Shown here: positions 9,105 through 20,096 of the stretch, one piece after another
Layout of the letters: each line of letters opens with the position of its first letter
How positions within the stretch are numbered: position 1 is the first letter of the stretch
Assembly: GCA_003707065.3 (NCBI GenBank)
Contig: PPXM03000002.1
Location: 310,001-374,000, forward strand
Length of the DNA stretch: 64,000 bases
Direction: 5' to 3'
DNA from: Trigonopsis variabilis
Lineage: Eukaryota > Ascomycota > Trigonopsidomycetes > Trigonopsidales > Trigonopsidaceae
The notes under the pieces: model-generated
Told to the model about the DNA's origin: nothing
The model's database searches: none
Seen by the model: only the letters and a program-made list of their open reading frames with translations
Translations under genes and position numbers: made by a program

Positions 9105-11398
9105 ATGAGCAGCGGTCATTATGACGTACGAGCCGTCTCGGGCAACGGCCCACTTGTCCCAACTCCCCGGAATCGAAAAGGCGCGTCCATGGTGGACCCG
9201 AAGGAATCTAGCACAGAGAAGGTTGTACCCAGAACTATTCCCAATGATTATATAGTTCTGTTCAAGTATACAGATTCCCCGACGAGCTCGGAAACGAAGG
9301 CAAATCTGAGTCAATTGGTGACATCTCTAAATGAGGCCCATTTCGATTCGGATATCCGACCGGCTTTCCGAGACTCGTTATTTGTGTTTGTGAAATTACC
9401 CCACAAGTATCTGATTCAGGAAATTTACAAGTACCGGTAAGTCGATTCTCGTGGAGATGAGCTGACGCATCAAGTATGATCGATTGGCTTCACGGGCTAG
9501 GCCATATTCGAGGCGAGGCCACTCAGGAGGATCTATCGGAAGCTGCCATTACTGAGGCAGAAAAAAATAGGGTTATCTACCGACTTTTAGTCGGCACTGA
9601 TAAGGGGTGTGTTGGTATCACTCCGAAATACGGTAAATGGACCTTTGTGGAGAGTATTTTCCTTCTGCAGGATACCGAATTTAATAAGAAATGGCTACGA
9701 AAGTGGTCTAAAAGTCTGATAAGTGACGAGGATATCGAGGATGTCCGAAATTACCACGGAGAGAAAGTTGCTTTTTATTTCGGCTTCTTGCTCTTTTATT
9801 TCCGAGCTCTACTGCTGGCAAGCTGCGTGGCTGTATTTTCATACTTCTTTCTGCCCCCTTTTTCTGTCTTCTTTGGGGTCTTTTGTATTTTATCGTCGGG
9901 AATTTTTCTCATCCTATGGAGACGGAAACAGACGGAATTGGCTATCAAATGGGGAACCAAAGGATGTGATACGTTTAGGAGTAAACTCAACACCTTTAAA
10001 GGAGACCGGATCGGGCCCGATCCAATCACTGGTGAGCTTGGTCCTCTCTATCCTAAATGGAAACGGTTCATCAAGATCCTGAATGCTCTGCCACTGGCAA
10101 TCATAGTAAGCTTGATCTTTTTGACTGTTCAGGCGTTTGCGTTTTCATTGGAGATCTTTTTATCGGAAATTTATAATGGCCCATTCAAGCAGTATCTTAC
10201 CTTCACTCCGACCTTGTTGATGGTGCTTGCGGTTCCCATTATTACTGGTGTATACAAGAATGTCAGTACAAAGCTGTCAAATTGGGAAAACTATGAAACA
10301 GAAGCGGATTACAAGTTTGCTTTGGCTCAAAAGATGTTTGTGCTGGACATTTTGACTGCCTATACCCCTCTGTTCCTTACGACTTACTGTTACCTGCCAT
10401 TTGGACAGCTTTTGGGGCCTCACATGGATTTCATTACGACCTTCTGTACCAAATACTTTGGCTCGGAGGCCTTGAGCTCAGACTTCTCCATCAACAAAGA
10501 CAGGCTGCACCAGCAGTACATTTACTTTACGGTCACTGGGCAGATTATTGCCTTTGCGATGGAAACGTTTCTTCCTTCTGTTCAGCGGCGCTTATTTGAC
10601 ACTGCCAAATCCGTCATGAAGACGCAAGATAAATTCGACGACGATGCCTCCGAATCTGCCTTTCTAGAGCATGTACGAACCCAATGTCAATTTCCCTGCT
10701 ATGACACGAGCGACGACTACAGTCAGATGGTCCGCCAGTACGGCTTTATCACCCTCTTTGGCCCAGTATGGCCCATGGGACACATTGCTTCGCTAGTTTT
10801 CGACTTTTTCGAGCTCCGCGGTGATGCAATGAAAATCTGTCTGGACGTCAAACGTCCAATCCCCGAACGAGCCGAGAATATCGGGTCCTATCTTGACCAG
10901 TTTTATACCCTCAACTGGCTGGGCAGTCTTACGATCCCTAGCTTAATCTGTATGTTTGGCGGAAATAGGGATCCTTACGACATTATAACCCATCATCCAT
11001 GGATGTTTATTGCCACAATCCTTCTCTCTGAACATGCTTATTTCCTCTTTACCTACCTAGCCGAGATGATCTCGTCTAGTGTTTTGTCTCCCTTGCAGGT
11101 TCTTCAACTCCGAGATGAGTATCAAGCTCGTCAGTCAATCCTCCAGCGTCGTCTTCAATCAACCGATCTTTCTTCTCTTGCTCATGAGGAAAAAGTCGCC
11201 CCTTCAACCAAACACCCTGACCAGGAACCCACGACTGCTCCTGAGCCCAGTCCCAACCTAAACAACGCCGACGTCCCTACTACTATTGATACCGCTCCTC
11301 AACCTGTCCCTGCAAGAGCTCCAGGCTCATCAACTGGTGCCCAAGTTCACCAGGAATCTCTTGAAACGTCTCAGCGTGGATCGATGCTTTTATCTTGA
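9105..11398 (+). CDS. Anoctamin/TMEM16-family membrane protein (Ist2-like)
   Basis: Polytopic protein of the TMEM16 family. Fungal members act as lipid scramblases or as ER-plasma membrane tethers (Ist2). Two exons, 9105-9436 and 9475-11398, with a 38-nt intron, give 751 aa. The cytosolic N-terminal domain leads into hydrophobic helices from about residue 210 (YHGEKVAFYFGFL...). The family block WENYETEADYKFALAQKMFVLDILTAYTPLF falls mid-protein, and the calcium/lipid-groove region QYGFITLFGPVWPMG with FFELRGDAMK follows. The last 90 or so residues are proline/serine-rich and disordered. They lack the long basic tail that tethers yeast Ist2 to the plasma membrane, so a scramblase or ER role is as likely as tethering. 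Confidence 0.9.
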
Positions 11399-11819
11399 GT
11401 AATTGCTATTTTGCTACAAGGGCTATACTGTACGGTTCTCACCGTAGTTGATTCTGTCTGATTACCCATCTCGCTTCAGATTGTCATCTTTTGGAGATCT
11501 ACCACCACCATGCGTTCACCTCATCGTGCAAAGTCTGCATCGTTTAGCTGAACAATTCGACACGTTCTCGTAGCAATCTCGTACACCATGCTCCCACATT
11601 ACCTTGAACACGGCTACTTTAAATATTCCTCTTGCAAAGGGTCTCGTAAAGACTATCATCTCCAAAAAAGACACAGCAGAACTCACTCAACGCCATAAGT
11701 CTGCTCTAGCGAGTTCTGACCGATTCGTCAGATGACCTGTTGCCAAGGCGGCCTCGTGACTATCCGATCAACGTCGTTACATGGACCAAAGTTCACCACT
11801 CTAGTGACGACAACCTACA
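11399..11819. other. Intergenic region
   Basis: Between the anoctamin stop and the small mitochondrial gene; presumably terminator plus promoter. Nothing else recognised. Confidence 0.4.
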
Positions 11820-12209
11820 ATGCTTCGCCGTCTCGCTAGTTTGTCTTTATCGCGGTCCAGGTTGATCTACCGTCCCGTCTCTCAGGTCCGTTGGGCTTCG
11901 TCTGCCGAGGATGTGGCCTCTTTCAAGCTTCCTGAGGAGCTCAAGATCCTTCGAACCGAATTCACTAGGAAACTCCAGTCCCATCCCGAAATCATTGATG
12001 CGGTGAACAATTGTGTTGAGATTGCCAAGGAGAAAGGGTACATGGACCAGTCGCAGTCGATGTCTCCCTTCCGAGTGATCAAGATGCTTAGTGATCAAGA
12101 CCTTCTCCAGAGCCTCAAGGATCTCCGCGCAGTGATGGATAAACACGGAGTCGAGCTTAATGCCAAGGATATTTCTGAAATGACTGCGATTTTCCAAAAG
12201 AAATATTAG
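11820..12209 (+). CDS. Small protein with a mitochondrial presequence, function unknown
   Basis: A 129-aa protein, intronless. The N-terminus MLRRLASLSLSRSRLIYR is rich in Arg, Ser and Leu with no acidic residue, and RWASSAED follows. This is a classic matrix-targeting presequence with a likely cleavage near residue 27. The mature part is a compact, charged, mostly helical domain (LPEELKILRTEFTRKL, SPFRVIKMLSDQDLLQSL, DISEMTAIFQKKY) without cysteines or membrane helices. I do not recognise the family. It converges on AP-2 alpha with 44 bp between stops. Confidence 0.7.
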   Translation: MLRRLASLSLSRSRLIYRPVSQVRWASSAEDVASFKLPEELKILRTEFTRKLQSHPEIIDAVNNCVEIAKEKGYMDQSQSMSPFRVIKMLSDQDLLQSLKDLRAVMDKHGVELNAKDISEMTAIFQKKY

Positions 12210-12253
12210 TGAATGGTTCATTTGTACATAGATATATCCTCGTTTCGTTGTAT

Positions 12254-15091
12254 TTACACTGTATATCCTACTGCTCCGTTGCGTCCATCTCTTCCAAACA
12301 CCAGCCGTTCGGCCAACTGACGGCCAAGAATATCGGCAACCCCAGCACGATTCGCTTTGATGGTTAGTCGGAACATCCGCTTGGAATGGTTGGGCTCAAA
12401 TCGCAAGAGACAGATGACTGATTTCGCCCCTAGACCACCTGTATCATCATCAAACACATTTTCCACGTCTATATCCGGCCCATCTTCCTTAGTGTACAAA
12501 TAAGAAGCACCCACTATATTGGATGCCTCGGGATCAACCCCGTCGCAGATACCCCACTTGAAGCCTTCGATCAGCTCTCTGGTATAATCTGTTTCCAAAG
12601 TATACGATCCAGTCGACGCACTCAGACTGCAGACTTCCTGGTACTGATGATCGTCAGCTGGAATTGCCCGCCAGAAAGTGAAGAAGCCTGCGCCGTCAAT
12701 TGGGCGAGGCACAAGGTACTTTGACAGCACAATTGGAAGCTTTAAGGTGAGATTCTGCATGGCTCCAGCCAAAAATGATATCTTAACCGCAGGACTGGTG
12801 TCAAATACATGTGTGGCCTCTAAGATCAACATCTGTTGCTCCCGTCCTTTGGCAGGGATCGTCGTCTCTGGGATGTTGCTAATCGCTACCAAGAGATCCT
12901 TGGGTTTTTTATTGAGAATCACGGTTGTAAATGACGAAAATGCAGTTGGGGTTTTGTTTCGTGCATAAAGTATGATTCCGCCCACATACTTGCGGAATTG
13001 AGTCCTTATTGAAATCTGAATAATGGAGTCTTCATAGAATACCCCAACTCCTCTTGACAAAAGCCGATTGTAGCCGACATCCCAGTTTGGCGATAGGAAA
13101 CTTGGAGTTGCCGGAGCACTGCCCGCTATGCTCAGTCTAACTGAATGATAGTCGAATCCGTTCAAATCGGCCGCCGGCATGTACGCTGCCGGAGAGTCCG
13201 ATCGTCGCTCCATGGCTTTAGACCGGTCAAAGTCTGAATTGGGTGCGATTTGAATCTTGGCGTGAAGGGCAGACTTGCGTCCTGCAAAGGCGGGCATTTC
13301 ATCAAGAATTGTGGCAAAAGTATCCTTGGGTATCTGAGACAAGACCAGATACTCACATGCTCGCTGTTGTAGTTCGGGGTCAGAGGATGTGGTGAATGAT
13401 TCGAGAGTGGAAATCAGCTGAGGACGGATCTCAGGGTAAAGGTTTAGAAATTTTGCAAATGCAGAGAGAATCATGGCTTTAGTAGGAGGCTCGCATATCG
13501 GGATCTTGGAATACAACAAAGTAAACTGAACCACTGGAGACGTTTCTGGTTTATCAGCCACAAGATGCCCGAACTCTCCAATAAGATAAGCCCCAGCTTT
13601 GACGATTCCTTCGTCAACGCCTTTAAACCCGAGATACCGCAGCGATGTTTGCGCAGCATAAGGTTGGATATCCTCATTATTGCTGACGATTTGGACGACT
13701 CTCTCCCAAACCTCGTTAGCCACGTACTCTCCGGCGATGGCGATGAGTCGAAGGGAGGTGTCTACATACCACTGGTATTCATTAGCGTAGCGCTCAGTCA
13801 AAACAGCGATCTTTATAACCAGCTCCTCTCTCATGGAGCGCTCGGCAACCTGAAGATACTGGAGAAGATCACCCACGGTCTTGTGCACTGAAGCTCGATC
13901 ACACATGCAATAAACAAAATCCAAGGCTCTTCTACGGACGGAAATGTCTCGATCGCGAAGAGAGGGCAAAGCCGCTTCGCTATAATTGCGAATCATGGGA
14001 GTATAATCAGGCGCCTGGGCAGCAATCCGAGACAGAGTCTCCAAGCCCAAGTAACGCACGTTTGTTTCTTTGGATGAGATGTATTTTCCAAGTCGGTTGA
14101 TGATATTGGTCATTAGACCAGTGTCACCGGCACCAACGTGGACGGCGAGGTTTATGGCTTCGAAGAGAACCGCATTTTGAGCGTTTCCATGTTGCATGTT
14201 TTTGGAGGCTTGGTTTGTGGCGTCGAGGATCCGGTGGAGGCAAGTGTAAATCATTTTGGCCACTGTTTCGTCAGCAGGAGGGCCATAGTATTGTAGCAGG
14301 CGTAAGATTTTGATTTGAAGCCACGGCGCAGGAACATGATAGTAAGCATAGCCCATGGGGAAGTCACGGTCGATAATCAAGCGATAAAGTATAACCACTG
14401 CCTTGGAATAACAAGTGGAATAGAGATCTTGATGGTCCAAGGCTAGAGCCATGACTAACGATAATACCGAAGTGACGACACCCAAATCACGGTCATCCAT
14501 TCTGGAAATGATTCTTGGAGCCCATTGGGCTTTGACGACGCTGGAATCCGCTCGATATAATCGCAACAAGGTTAGTGCTGCCTTTTTGATGACAAACGTC
14601 GTCGAAGTAGGAGCGATCATTAACGAGTAGACACTGGGAGCCAACTCGGCCATATCGACAGATCCGATGTTTGCTATAGACTGTAGAGCCAGGATATTTG
14701 ACATTTCATCGGCACTTTCCAAATCTTTTCTAATCGAGTTGATCACCAGCGGAAACGAAGGATTGGTCTCGTTTAAGAGAAGCGAGATAGCCAAGTATCC
14801 GATCTGACGCTCAAAGAACTTGTTGGACGACATTAATGATAACGCCTGAGGAATCCCAAAATCAACCGATCGACCCATGGTATAGATAAATAATAGTTTA
14901 CAGATGTACTTGCGTTTATGGTATCCATTTAGCTTCGGATCTTGGAACTTTGTCCGGATATTCGCCAACTCTGTGTTGATCCGTTTGACTTCTTCTTCTT
15001 GACTCGGCGAATTCCTCAGATCCGAGATAAACTGCACCAACCCTGTTGTTAACTCCTGGCTTCAGTTACCATTACCTCGCATAGCAGACAT
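12254..15091 (-). CDS. AP-2 adaptor complex subunit alpha
   Basis: Large alpha-adaptin subunit of the clathrin AP-2 complex for endocytosis at the plasma membrane. Two exons, 15076-15091 (MSAMRG) and 12254-15042, flank a 33-nt intron and give 934 aa. The trunk opens LVQFISDLRN, then INTELANIR, YHKRKYICKLLFIYTMG and SNKFFERQIGYLA, typical of alpha-adaptin, and is built of HEAT-like helices to about residue 600. A linker and the immunoglobulin-like plus platform appendage follow (ISIRTQFRKYVGGIILYARN, KLPIVLSKYLVPRP, FKWGICDGVDPEASN). Plain alpha-adaptin length. The 16-nt first exon would be missed by simple ORF calling. Confidence 0.95.
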
Positions 15092-15938
15092 GGCGGTAGA
15101 TGATTATGATTGGAGCGACAATGACTCTAGCCGAAATAACACACTGGTTAGGGGTATCGAGATCTTTTGATCCCAGGAAAGATCGGATCCTTTCTTTGCT
15201 GTCGGTAATACCAATGTCCGAGTCGAAAGATCAAGCGATACAGTCAGCTCATTAGGGACAACTGTAGCGGTAGATCCAGACGGACCAGAACACGCACGAG
15301 CAGCTGCTTTGCAATAGCAAGATCATTCTTGGAATCTAGATGGGTCTCGTCAATGCCAAAGTTAAGCAAGGAGACAAAATCAGTAGGGTTTCTTCTCGGA
15401 AATGTGTTGTGTATCGGTTGTCCCAGTAGATCCTAGTAGAAAAACCGCAACTGCTTGCAATGCCAGTATAATACCTGCTATATTCAGATCAGATTTCCAG
15501 TTTTTTTTATGCCTCATCTACTAATCCCATGAAGATTTATTAACAGTAAACGATGTGCTACAGAATGACTTAATGTGCATTATGTAATGGAATTGCAGAA
15601 ATCTCAGGAAAAAAGAATTCACTTGAGAAAAAAAAAAGAAGCACAACTTATGGACGTTGCTGCATAACCAATTGAACAGAAATAACATTCGATAAACGTA
15701 TGATCTCTCTAGAATTCGTGAATATCGGCTCATCTCAGTCGAGCTCGCAAGATAAGAGAAGAGAGCTTAGTCAGAATAATGCTCTTAGTCCTCTAGACTA
15801 GATCCAGCTGGGGCTCGCCCTTGAATTTCTACTAATTACACAAATACCATCGTAGCCTTACTAGAACCAGGCCTTCAGACCCCCAACCGATATAGGCCCG
15901 ATACGGGATTTATGGCGTGCGCTGTATGATGACTAAAA
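15092..15938. other. Divergent intergenic region with a possible small spliced frame
   Basis: Between AP-2 alpha and the SDR gene. The first 230 bp on the + strand can be read as a short coding-like peptide in two pieces (15090-15146 and 15177-15317); see findings. The rest is AT-rich, with a run of ten A at about 15630, and shows no gene. Confidence 0.4.
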
Positions 15939-16928
15939 TTGGCCCGTTGCTTTATGCTTCGTCCTTTCCTACCGTTGAGGTCCTTTCTTCCTAGAATACC
16001 AAAAATGGCATTTGGAACAGCTGCTGCATCTCGTCTTAGTGGAAAGACCGTTTTGATTACTGGTGCTTCTGCCGGAATTGGTGAAGCCACTGCTCTGGAG
16101 TATGTTGCTTCCAGCAAGGGCGACATCAAGTTGATTCTCACTGCCCGTCGAGTCGAGCGATTGGAGGAGCTCAAGCAGAAGATTGTGTCTGAATATCCTT
16201 CTGCCAAAGTGCTTGCCACTGCCCTTGATGTATCCAAGTACCACGACATTCCCGCCTGGGTGAGTCAGCTCCCCAAAGAGTTTTCCGACGTTGATATTCT
16301 TGTCAACAATGCGTAAGTAATACGACAGGATAAGTGTTTAACTTTGCAAGTGGAATGGTTTTTGGTGTTGAGAAGATCGGCTCGATCGCTCAAGCTGATA
16401 TTGATGTCATGTTCAATACCAACGTTCTTGGTATGATTGCTTTGACACAAGCCATTGTTCCCAAAATGAAAGAACGTGGTCGCGGAGATATCGTTCAATT
16501 GGGCTCAATTGCCGGCCGAGAAGCTTATCCTGGAGGAGGAATCTACTGTGCTACCAAAGCTGCCCTTCGATCGTTTACTACCAGTCTTCGCAAAGAGTTG
16601 ATTGACACTCGTATCAGAGTTATCGAGGTCGATCCTGGTCAGGTTGAAACTGAGTTCTCTTGTATGTTTTGTTTGCTCGTCTGTTAGTCTGACTGATCTT
16701 TTAGTGGTCCGTTTCCGCGGAGATAAGAAGGCCGCCGACGCTGTCTACGCCGGCGTCGAGCCCTTGAATGCTGAAGATATAGCCGAAGTCATTATCTTTG
16801 CCACTTCCCGACGAGAAAACACTGTCATTGCCGAGACTTTGGTCTTTCCAAGCCACCAGGTAAACTGAATCGATTGTCTCTTCTAACCATTCTAGGGAAG
16901 CGCCGGGCTCTTGTATCGCAAGCCCTAG
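15939..16928 (+). CDS. Short-chain dehydrogenase/reductase, YMR226C-type NADP-dependent hydroxy-acid dehydrogenase
   Basis: Classical SDR that oxidises 3-hydroxy acids, serine or allo-threonine with NADP+; yeast Ydf1 (YMR226C) is the nearest relative. Four exons: to 16312, 16351-16661, 16705-16859 and 16896-16928. Introns are 38, 43 and 36 nt. The sequence shows the Rossmann glycine motif [16 protein letters not shown] (split by intron 1), [13 protein letters not shown], the catalytic YCATK pair, [16 protein letters not shown] and the tail [13 protein letters not shown]. The family start would be [11 protein letters not shown] at 16005 (268 aa). In-frame ATGs at 15939 and 15957 add [17 protein letters not shown], which looks like a mitochondrial presequence, so the start is uncertain. 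It converges on the metallothionein gene. Confidence 0.92.
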
Positions 16929-17081
16929 ATCAAGGTTCATTATTTGATAGAAACTATGATTGATTTGTGCCCCTTACATGTCTTAATGACAGCAAGTGTC
17001 GTGTTCTCTTGTCGACGCGCTTCGCTGTGTAGAGTTGCTACGTAGAGTTTAACCCAATCCGTTTCTAGTATACAAAAGTTG

Positions 17082-17349
17082 TTACATGGAGTTTGTAAAG
17101 TCCACCTCTCGGTTCTCTTCATTGGCGCGAGAACAAGTGCAATGATGGGCAGCACGCTTGCCGCAAGAACAGCTCTCTGAAGGGTTGACAGGCTTGTTTT
17201 CGGTTGTGGATTTCTCGCACGAGCATGATCCAGCAGGTTTGGCTCCTCGAAAGTTAGACGACATCACGTGAACAGGCAAACTTACCACAAGAACAAGTAG
17301 CCTCTTTGGCACAAACGCAAGTTGAAGATGATTTTCCACAGCAGCCCAT
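17082..17349 (-). CDS. Cysteine-repeat metallothionein-like protein
   Basis: Small metal-binding (probably copper or zinc) protein of 75 aa. Two exons, 17286-17349 and 17082-17245, are joined across a 40-nt intron inside a Cys-Gly-Ala turn. It holds 12 cysteines: one CC pair at residues 3-4 (MGCCGK) and five C-x-C pairs (CVC, CSC, CSC, CSC, CTC). These fall in repeats of the form CxCG..PA..CxCEK.TTEN. The end, REVDFTNSM, resembles the ELETDFT end of a known ascomycete metallothionein-like family that begins MCCG. Metal preference cannot be read from sequence. Its promoter has a TATA box and two inverted CCAAT boxes. The reconstruction depends on the splice, which preserves the repeat phase exactly. 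Confidence 0.88.
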
Positions 17350-17423
17350 TATAGATATATCTGTAGTATGCAAATAGGATCGGTTTCGATTTTTGTCTGA
17401 GTTTATAATGGGTACGATGGAGG

Positions 17424-17506
17424 ATATATAGCCAAAAGTGGCTTAACAATAGTCGTCCTGTGATTGGCCAGATGGAGTGGGCTGATAATGGCTCAAGCCT
17501 GATTGG
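17424..17506 (-). promoter_or_regulatory. Core promoter of the metallothionein gene
   Basis: On the minus strand there is a TATATAT at 17424-17430, about 75 bp before the ATG. Two CCAAT boxes lie further upstream, at 17463-17467 and 17502-17506 (written ATTGG on the + strand). No copper-response element is certain. Confidence 0.5.
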
Positions 17507-18013
17507 TGAACGCCGCACCAGAGATAATGGGCATCGGGTCTGTAACAACGTGTGAGGCTCGACTAGGCACCCTAGTATCTACTCTTAATATGGTTTTTTC
17601 TTATATAACGGATGAGTCAGTGAGTGTTACATGCTATCCTCTTATATCATTCTCTAGGGCTGTGTGTGGTGAGCAAGAGTGTCCAAAGAAGTCTTTTTAC
17701 GCATCAGCATGATCCAAAGCCGAAACTTCTCGGTTTAGTAGTCAAAACCGTTCAAGACGGCAGTTTCATGTCTCATTTATGAGGGACATATTACTCTTGC
17801 GGGTCAAAAGCATGAAGAAGCCGGTTGAAGGGAAATATGCATTAGGAATGACACAGTGAGTGGCAGTCACAAGAAGACTAGGTTTACGATATGCGCGTGG
17901 AATGCGTGCGAGTGCCAGAGACATGAGTTCTGACCTTATAACACATGATGGTAGAATCGAAATTATCTGACAAGCGTTTATAGTGGTTTCCTTGGAACCT
18001 AGTGAGAACCGTT
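17507..18013. other. Intergenic region upstream of the secreted-protein cluster
   Basis: About 500 bp without a supported gene, between the metallothionein promoter and the first secreted-protein gene. Confidence 0.4.
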
Positions 18014-18634
18014 ATGATACTACTCGTGTTTTGGGTTGCTTTCTTGTTTACAAGTGTCTTGGCCGCTCCGAGACCAGGAAATAGTCAAGCTGACGGTAAA
18101 AGTTTAGGGGCCTGCGTTAATAGAGATGTTGGCGTTTTTCCCATTTGTCCAAGTGCATTTAAAACGAGTCAAACACCGAGTAACGCAGTGCCTCTTGCTG
18201 AAATGTCCCCTAAAAATGGCGCTGGTTTATCCAAGCTCACAAAGTCTGCTCAAAAGGCGATAAAGAAGAACAAGTCTGTGGCGAGTGAAGAGCCATCCCA
18301 GAATTCAACTTCTTTCGAGCCGGCGAAACTGCAAGACAAGAAAGCGACAGATGACGGACGCCGTATTTATATAAGAATGCGAGCAGCCAATATTGGTTCA
18401 TTTGACATTGGCTACTGCCACTCCTATTCGCAGATGTCTTGGGACATTCAGAAGTTGGTCATGTTTGATGGCCCTCTAACTAGCGGGGTTCCTGATTGTG
18501 ATTACTACGATTCATGCCTATTTTACCATCGAGGCTCTCGGCTGGCTGATTGCATGACGGGTAATTATATCTGTGGTCAGTTTTCAGGTGTATTTGTGCC
18601 TTCTGGTGGCTTTTGTCAGAATATAAAGTTTTAA
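18014..18634 (+). CDS. Small secreted six-cysteine protein, paralogue A
   Basis: First of four tandem paralogues. The ATG at 18014 gives MILLVFWVAFLFTSVLAAPRP, a strong signal peptide likely cut after Ala near residue 17; total 206 aa. An N-terminal half found only in this copy carries two extra cysteines and a lysine-rich stretch (KSAQKAIKKNK). The C-terminal domain starts DDGRRIYIRMR and has cysteines spaced C-x26-C-x5-C-x11-C-x6-C-x13-C, with SYSQMSWD, GVPDC and FSG.F in the shared places. No known family recognised. The low-complexity spacer and extra cysteines suggest an independent N-terminal extension. Intronless as read. Confidence 0.75.
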   Translation: MILLVFWVAFLFTSVLAAPRPGNSQADGKSLGACVNRDVGVFPICPSAFKTSQTPSNAVPLAEMSPKNGAGLSKLTKSAQKAIKKNKSVASEEPSQNSTSFEPAKLQDKKATDDGRRIYIRMRAANIGSFDIGYCHSYSQMSWDIQKLVMFDGPLTSGVPDCDYYDSCLFYHRGSRLADCMTGNYICGQFSGVFVPSGGFCQNIKF

Positions 18635-19024
18635 GCAGAGCGTTTATAATGATGCAACATAATGTAGCAGAGGTCTTTTGTGTTACTCATTGTCGGTTGG
18701 ACTCCTGAGTGCAGTAGTAGCACATACTAAAGCAATAGAGAGCCTATGTAATGAACCGCAGATTATGCAAAGCTGTACACTGGTTTTTACGAGCAGCGGT
18801 TAGATGACCACTAATACGATATTGGTGTCCATTGATGCGGTTATTTTTATCTCACGCTGAAATGAAGACCTGTGTCAGTTAAGAAAGACATAATGGATCT
18901 GAGACAAAAGGTACATGCCAAACCAAGTCTGGGACAAAAGTACCCAAATGTCAAAAGCCAGACTGAGTGTATATCAGGACGATTTATTTGACACCTGGAT
19001 CAATTACAGAATTTGCAGCAAGCA
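18635..19024. other. Intergenic spacer between secreted paralogues A and B
   Basis: 390 bp; presumed terminator and promoter. Nothing else recognised. Confidence 0.4.
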
Positions 19025-19354
19025 ATGAGATTCGCTATTATACTGGCAGTCTTGATCCGCTCTATTTTGGCTGTTTCTATCAAGGGCATTCCTACCACTC
19101 AAATCAACATTACTATAACCCGAGGTGAGGGAGAGCTACTCTTGGGTCAATGTCCAGACGCTTCGGCTGACATCTGGCAATTGATGCGCACCAATTTCAA
19201 AGGTCCAGCTAAAGGTGCCATACCGCTCTGTACCGAGGATAGAAAATGCACATGGGAATCTCAGCTGTCCAAGAAATTCGATTGCCAATTAGGCACAGCG
19301 GTATGCGAATTCTTTGAAGGAACATTTGTGAACGGCCAGACCGGATGGTGTTAG
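19025..19354 (+). CDS. Small secreted six-cysteine protein, paralogue B
   Basis: 109 aa from the ATG at 19025. Signal peptide MRFAIILAVLIRSILAV, then TTQINITITRG, matching the beta-strand-like start seen in the other copies. Cysteine spacing is C-x25-C-x5-C-x11-C-x6-C-x14-C, ending exactly at the last cysteine (GQTGWC). It is the most diverged of the four: DYSQ is replaced by DASA and PDC by PLC, but W, GP, the spacing and FFEGTF remain. The six cysteines suggest three disulphides. Function unknown; cell-wall, defence or host-interaction roles are all possible. Confidence 0.75.
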   Translation: MRFAIILAVLIRSILAVSIKGIPTTQINITITRGEGELLLGQCPDASADIWQLMRTNFKGPAKGAIPLCTEDRKCTWESQLSKKFDCQLGTAVCEFFEGTFVNGQTGWC

Positions 19355-19554
19355 TTAATTAACAATAATGCCGAAATTATAATTTGTATGAAACTCCGTT
19401 TCGTAGTTGCATTCGTTTTATGAATTTTAATTTAGCACTGCATACTCGTAAATGAGGTCCTGGCGCCATTCCCTTCTATATCTGTGTCCATAATGGGGGT
19501 TTTAAATAAGCCTCTTGCAGAGTTATAACCAGTGTACCATATTACACTCGTGAT

Positions 19555-20096
19555 ATGAGGTCTCTCTTTATCGCATCATGCTTGATTTTTTTAAGACTGA
19601 CTAATGCTTATGTACCATTAGAATTGCTTGATGATCCTTTTTCACTTTATGAAGGTAAATGGGAGCAGGCTAGCATGAACTGGCTAACTGACAGACACAA
19701 CGGAAGACGATGATACTTATGTAAGAGAGCAAACTGACTAAATAGTACTAACAGGATTAGGCTGAGCTGTTGCAGGCAGAATCGACGTATCTACAGACCC
19801 GCTCTGACCAAGACGACAGGAAGATCAGGATCACCGTCGAAGGTGCTGACATTGGAGAATGCCGAGACTACTCTCAAGAGGCTTGGGATCACATAAAGAT
19901 TGATCTCTTTGACCGTTTCCCCCAAGGTGACGTCCCAGATTGCACGTACAATGACGAGTGTCGCCTCACTCGTGGGTCAGAGGGAACAATTCCACAACGA
20001 ATCCAAAGGAACTGCTTCAGAGCCAAGTTTGTCTGTGACCAATTTGGAGGAAAATATCAGATTTCCGGCCCTTATTGCAGGAATTATCGGTATTGA
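19555..20096 (+). CDS. Small secreted six-cysteine protein, paralogue C
   Basis: Three exons, 19555-19654, 19695-19720 and 19761-20096, with two 40-nt introns, give 153 aa. Signal peptide MRSLFIASCLIFLRLTNA, then an acidic linker, then DDRKIRITVEGADIGEC. Cysteine spacing is C-x26-C-x5-C-x17-C-x6-C-x13-C, so it has a six-residue insertion in the third loop. RDYSQEAWD, DVPDC and DQFGGKYQISGPYC are the family marks. For intron 2 I chose the AG at 19760, because the nearer AG at 19754 touches the CTAAC branch site and would lead to an immediate stop. This copy has introns where the others appear to have none. Confidence 0.72.
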
